Below, one piece after another: positions 6,022 through 8,226 of a stretch of DNA of 8,226 nt. Each line of letters starts with the position of its first letter. Within the stretch, counting starts at the first letter, position 1. The translations under genes were made by a program, and so were the position numbers. Below the pieces are notes generated by a model that saw nothing but the letters and a program-made list of their open reading frames with translations, made no database searches and was not told the DNA's origin. Origin of the DNA: an uncultured Caryophanales bacterium (GTDB taxonomy: Bacteria > Bacillota_I > Bacilli_A > RF39 > UBA660); NCBI GenBank assembly GCA_947303225.1, contig CAMYXG010000052.1:1-8226 (forward strand), written 5' to 3'.

Positions 6022-7212
6022 ATGGGCGTATTAGATAAAATTAAAAATGCTCTTTTTGAGGTTGAATATGTAGAGGTTGAAGAGCCACCTAAAAAAGAGA
6101 AGAAAGCTAAAGTGCGAGAAAAGAAAGAAAAAGATAAAGTAAAAGAAAAAGTGAAAGAAAAAGAAAAGCCAATTGCTAAAAAGATTGTTCTTCCTGGTAA
6201 AAAGGAAGAAAAGATTGAAGAATTGGAAGAGGAAGAACTAAAAGATGAGGATTTTGAAATACGACCAAAAAATGAAGTTGTAAAGGATAAACCTCATGAA
6301 GAGTTTAAATTTATGGATGATAAAGATTTTCAGGTTGAAGAGGAATATGTTCCTGGAAATCCTGAAATATTGCAAGTGTTCGATGAGCAACATCATGATG
6401 ATATATCGCAAGAAAGCCATGATCAAGAAATTGCTTCTTCTGTAGAAGTGAAGGAAACAGATAGAGAACCATCATCTTATGAAAATTATTATACTTCTCC
6501 ATCTTCTTATCGAGGCTCTAATGGTCATGATAAGTTGTATGGACGCGATACTTCTTATCATGTTCCTGTTCATGAGTATGGGACTTATGAAAAGAAGGAT
6601 GAGAAAACTAATTTTAAGCCTAGTCCAATCATTTCACCAATCTATGGTATTTTGGATAAAAATTATACAAAAGAAGATGTAAAGGAAAAGAAAGAAGTTC
6701 GCCTAACTACCTATTCTCGTAGTAATGTTAGTGTGGATGATATTCGTAATAAAGCATATGGTGTTGATGAAGAGATAGCAAATGGTGAAGAGACAAAGTT
6801 TGAAGTTGAAGAGGAAGAAGATAATGTTCTAGTAGATTTAAGTGATCGTGCTAAACCTGAAGTGAAAGAATTAACAATGGGAGATGCTTTGGAATATTTT
6901 CAAGATTTAGGGTTAGAATATAATGTAGATTATGTTGATGTTAGTAAGGATAAGAATCATGCTAAACATTCTACTGTAAAGGAAGATAAGCCCGTATTGG
7001 AAAAGCAAAATGAAACTCATCATAAGCAAGCTGAACAAGGTAAGCATGTTGAAAAAGAATCTGTAGAAGAACCTGTTTTAACTGAAGTTGAAACACCTTC
7101 CACTGTTGTGAAGATTGATGATGAGAAAAAAAATGAACAAGATTTAAAAAATGACGATAATGATAATTTATTTGATTTAATTGATTCAATGTATGAAGAA
7201 AAGGGAGAATAA
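6022..7212 (+). CDS. Large disordered, charged protein with amphipathic N-terminus (candidate membrane-associated scaffold)
   Basis: 396 residues, mostly low-complexity and probably disordered. Residues 1-20 (MGVLDKIKNALFEVEYVEVE) form a likely amphipathic helix, similar in style to the membrane-targeting helix of SepF. Residues 22-75 are a Lys/Glu block (KEKVKEKEK type). Residues 76-195 are an acidic, His/Tyr/Ser-rich linker. Four order-prone islands stand out: SPIISPIYGILDKNYTKEDV (201-220), SVDDIRNKAYGVDEE (237-251), LTMGDALEYFQDLGLEYNVD (284-303) and the C-terminal NLFDLIDSMYEEKGE (382-396). Such islands in a disordered chain usually are protein-binding motifs. There is no signal peptide or transmembrane helix, so it is cytoplasmic or peripheral on the membrane. 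It lacks the SepF beta domain. The start at 6022 is set by GAGGTGA (6011-6017). DUF948 and YtxH genes follow (3-nt gap, then overlap), which suggests an envelope role. The function is unknown; the scaffold idea is inference. Confidence 0.85.
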   Translation: MGVLDKIKNALFEVEYVEVEEPPKKEKKAKVREKKEKDKVKEKVKEKEKPIAKKIVLPGKKEEKIEELEEEELKDEDFEIRPKNEVVKDKPHEEFKFMDDKDFQVEEEYVPGNPEILQVFDEQHHDDISQESHDQEIASSVEVKETDREPSSYENYYTSPSSYRGSNGHDKLYGRDTSYHVPVHEYGTYEKKDEKTNFKPSPIISPIYGILDKNYTKEDVKEKKEVRLTTYSRSNVSVDDIRNKAYGVDEEIANGEETKFEVEEEEDNVLVDLSDRAKPEVKELTMGDALEYFQDLGLEYNVDYVDVSKDKNHAKHSTVKEDKPVLEKQNETHHKQAEQGKHVEKESVEEPVLTEVETPSTVVKIDDEKKNEQDLKNDDNDNLFDLIDSMYEEKGE

Positions 7213-7215
7213 AAA

Positions 7216-7515
7216 ATGGAATTTTTAAATGTATTTTTACCAATTGTATTATATTTAGTAGCAATTGCATTAATAATTGTTTTCATCATTGTAGGAATAA
7301 AACTTATTAATTTATTGGATAAAGTTGATCGAGTAGTGGATAATGTTGAAGATAAAATCAATTCATTTAATGGGGCACTAGCAGTTATGACAAAAACTGC
7401 TGATGGAATTGCCAGTATTGGTGATTCTGTAATAAATAGTGTTAGTTTGGGAGTATCTAAACTAGTAAATATTTTTCATAGAAAAAAGAAAAAGGAGGAT
7501 AGTTATTATGAGTAA
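7216..7515 (+). CDS. DUF948-like (YtxG-type) single-pass membrane protein
   Basis: 99 residues with one N-terminal transmembrane helix (about 5-32, from VFLPIVLYLVAIAL through IIVGIKLI). An amphipathic helix or coiled coil follows (33-75, LLDKVDRVVDNVEDKINSFN), and the end is a basic KLVNIFHRKKKKED. This arrangement, and its position directly before a YtxH gene, match the DUF948 family, of which Bacillus YtxG is a member. The molecular role is not known; in Bacillus the ytxGH genes belong to a stress-induced operon. The ATG at 7216 follows the upstream stop by 3 nt and has GGGAG at 7203-7207. Its last 8 bp overlap the ytxH-like gene. No sigma-B-type promoter is seen here, so it seems to be expressed from the housekeeping promoter at 5297-5324. 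Confidence 0.8.
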   Translation: MEFLNVFLPIVLYLVAIALIIVFIIVGIKLINLLDKVDRVVDNVEDKINSFNGALAVMTKTADGIASIGDSVINSVSLGVSKLVNIFHRKKKKEDSYYE

Positions 7516-7912
7516 AGACAAGAAGTTAGGATTAGGTAAATTTATTGCTGGAGCTGCAGTTGGTGCTGGACTTGGAATTTTGTTTGCTCCTAAAAGTGGA
7601 AGTGAAACAAGAAAGGAACTAAAGAAAAAATTAGATGATTTAGTTGCTCAAGTAAAGAAAATTGATATTAAAGAAGTAAAAGCAGACTTTGATAAAAAAG
7701 TTGAAGAAATTAAAGAAGGATTAGCTGATCTTGATCGCGAAAAGGTTGTAGAAATTGCTAAGGAAAAGGGAGCTTCTTTAAAAGCAAAAGCTCAAGAATT
7801 AGTTGATATGGCAAAAGAAAAAGGAACACCTAAATTGAAAAAAACAGCACAAGATGTTTTAGAAAATGTTATTAAAGTTTCTAAAGAAGCAATAAAGAAG
7901 TTAGAAGCTTAA
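7508..7912 (+). CDS. YtxH-family (gas-vesicle-like/general stress) protein
   Basis: 134 residues. The N-terminal KFIAGAAVGAGLGILFAPKS followed by GSETRKEL (residues 11-38) is the YtxH signature: a short Gly/Ala-rich membrane segment, then the LFAPxSGxxTR motif. The rest (about 39-134) is a long Lys/Glu/Ala amphipathic helix, similar to apolipoprotein-like or LEA-like helices, with AKEKG at 84-88 and again at 102-106 (18-residue period). Family members are small stress-associated membrane proteins of unknown mechanism. The start at 7508 is fixed by AAGGAGG (7492-7498) inside the DUF948 gene. The 8-bp overlap with that gene implies coupled translation, as expected if the two act together. A rho-independent terminator follows 8 nt after the stop. 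Confidence 0.9.
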   Translation: MSKDKKLGLGKFIAGAAVGAGLGILFAPKSGSETRKELKKKLDDLVAQVKKIDIKEVKADFDKKVEEIKEGLADLDREKVVEIAKEKGASLKAKAQELVDMAKEKGTPKLKKTAQDVLENVIKVSKEAIKKLEA

Positions 7913-7920
7913 ATTAAATG

Positions 7921-7948
7921 AAATATGCTTTTTATAGCATATTTTTTT
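7921..7948 (+). terminator. Rho-independent terminator of the YtxH operon
   Basis: Perfect 9-bp stem AAATATGCT (7921-7929) / AGCATATTT (7936-7944) with a 6-nt loop, running into a T-tract through 7948. It lies 8 nt after the YtxH stop codon. Confidence 0.9.
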
Positions 7949-7967
7949 GTTGTATGATTCTCTTATA

Positions 7968-7996
7968 TTGTTTTTTATAAAATAGTGGTGTAGAAT
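7968..7996 (+). promoter_or_regulatory. Probable promoter of the exported-protein gene
   Basis: TTGTTT (7968-7973), a 17-nt spacer and TAGAAT (7991-7996) resemble a sigma-A promoter, 36 nt before ATG 8033. Other AT-rich hexamers nearby (TATAAA at 7976-7981) leave the exact boxes uncertain. Confidence 0.45.
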
Positions 7997-8032
7997 TATA
8001 GTGTAAGATAGAGTAAAGTTAGGGAGAGAAGT

Positions 8033-8226
8033 ATGACAAGAAAGAAATTAAATACAATTTTTTTGTTTGTAATAGCAGGACTCTTTTCTATCATATCCAT
8101 AGGATATTCAGCTTTACAAAAAGATTTAATGATAAGCGGAGATGTATCATATTTGTATCATAGTAGGAAACTTTATGATGTACTAAAAAGAGCTGCATTG
8201 GAAGGAACTTATGCAAGAGAGTATAC
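8033..8226 (+). CDS. N-terminus of an exported/surface protein, truncated by the window end
   Basis: The ORF runs from ATG 8033, with AGGGAG at 8021-8026, to the end of the window: 64 codons plus two bases. It begins MTRKKLNTIFLFVIAGLFSI, then ISIGYSALQKDLMISGD: a basic N-end and hydrophobic core acting as a signal peptide or anchor, followed by the 'GYSAL..(D/N)L.I.G' pattern. From memory, this pattern is common at the start of secreted surface proteins in gut Bacillota. The segment after it, LYDVLKRAALEGTYAREY, fits the beginning of the extracellular part. It is separated from the YtxH operon by a terminator and has its own promoter. The rest of the protein is needed to name it. Export is well supported; the surface-protein family is inference. 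Confidence 0.72.
   Translation, partial: MTRKKLNTIFLFVIAGLFSIISIGYSALQKDLMISGDVSYLYHSRKLYDVLKRAALEGTYAREY

Noticed and set aside
6022..6084. Calling the scaffold-like protein SepF from its N-terminus
   Set aside because: Only the amphipathic helix style matches. The compact C-terminal SepF domain is absent and the protein is more than twice the usual length.
6238..6682. Minus-strand ORFs (6238-6426, 6311-6502) and a plus-strand ORF (6479-6682) inside the scaffold-like gene
   Set aside because: They are shadows of a low-complexity coding region with no ribosome binding sites.
6971..7361. Two minus-strand ORFs over the end of the scaffold-like gene and the DUF948 gene
   Set aside because: They overlap two well-supported plus-strand genes and each other, and their Ser/Leu-rich translations are typical of antisense frames.

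Overview
The window is AT-rich, with strong AGGAGG/AGGTGA-type ribosome binding sites, TATAAT-like promoters (often extended -10) and short hairpin-plus-T terminators. It looks like a low-GC Bacillota (Firmicutes) chromosome. It encodes cell-wall functions (FemX-like transferases, a CHAP hydrolase, a MurJ/SpoVB-type flippase), so it is not from a wall-less Mollicute. trmB ends in TGA and Trp is written TGG, so the standard bacterial code applies. My inference, without a database search, is an uncultured gut lineage of Bacilli or Erysipelotrichia type.

Layout. Positions 2-835 hold the C-terminal half of a polytopic lipid-linked-oligosaccharide flippase, followed after 30 nt by a 288-residue CHAP-domain hydrolase (866-1732) with a helical N-terminus and no signal peptide. 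A bidirectional terminator (1732-1759) separates these from a minus-strand block: a 58-residue coiled-coil micro-protein (4387-4563) and two overlapping FemABX peptidyltransferase genes (4321-3005, then 3030-1750) with their own extended -10 promoter near 4350-4358. Divergent from the micro-protein gene is trmB (4640-5263), the tRNA m7G46 methyltransferase.

A strong promoter (5297-5324) then opens a tight rightward operon. It contains a lipoprotein gene broken by one in-frame TAA (5345-5461 and 5468-6004), a 396-residue, mostly disordered, charged protein with an amphipathic N-terminus and several conserved-looking short motifs (6022-7212), a DUF948-like single-pass membrane protein (7216-7515), and a YtxH-family protein (7508-7912). 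It closes with a clear terminator (7921-7948). The window ends in the first 64 codons of an exported protein (8033-8226).

How they work together. The left half is about envelope building and trimming: flipping of lipid-linked precursors, addition of amino acids to the stem peptide by the FemX pair, and cleavage by CHAP. The 5345-7912 operon combines a lipoprotein, a disordered candidate scaffold and the DUF948/YtxH membrane pair known from the Bacillus ytxGH operon. That points to an envelope-associated function, but the actual job is not determined by sequence. No tRNA, rRNA, CRISPR array or insertion sequence was seen, and no gene-free stretch exceeds 300 bases.
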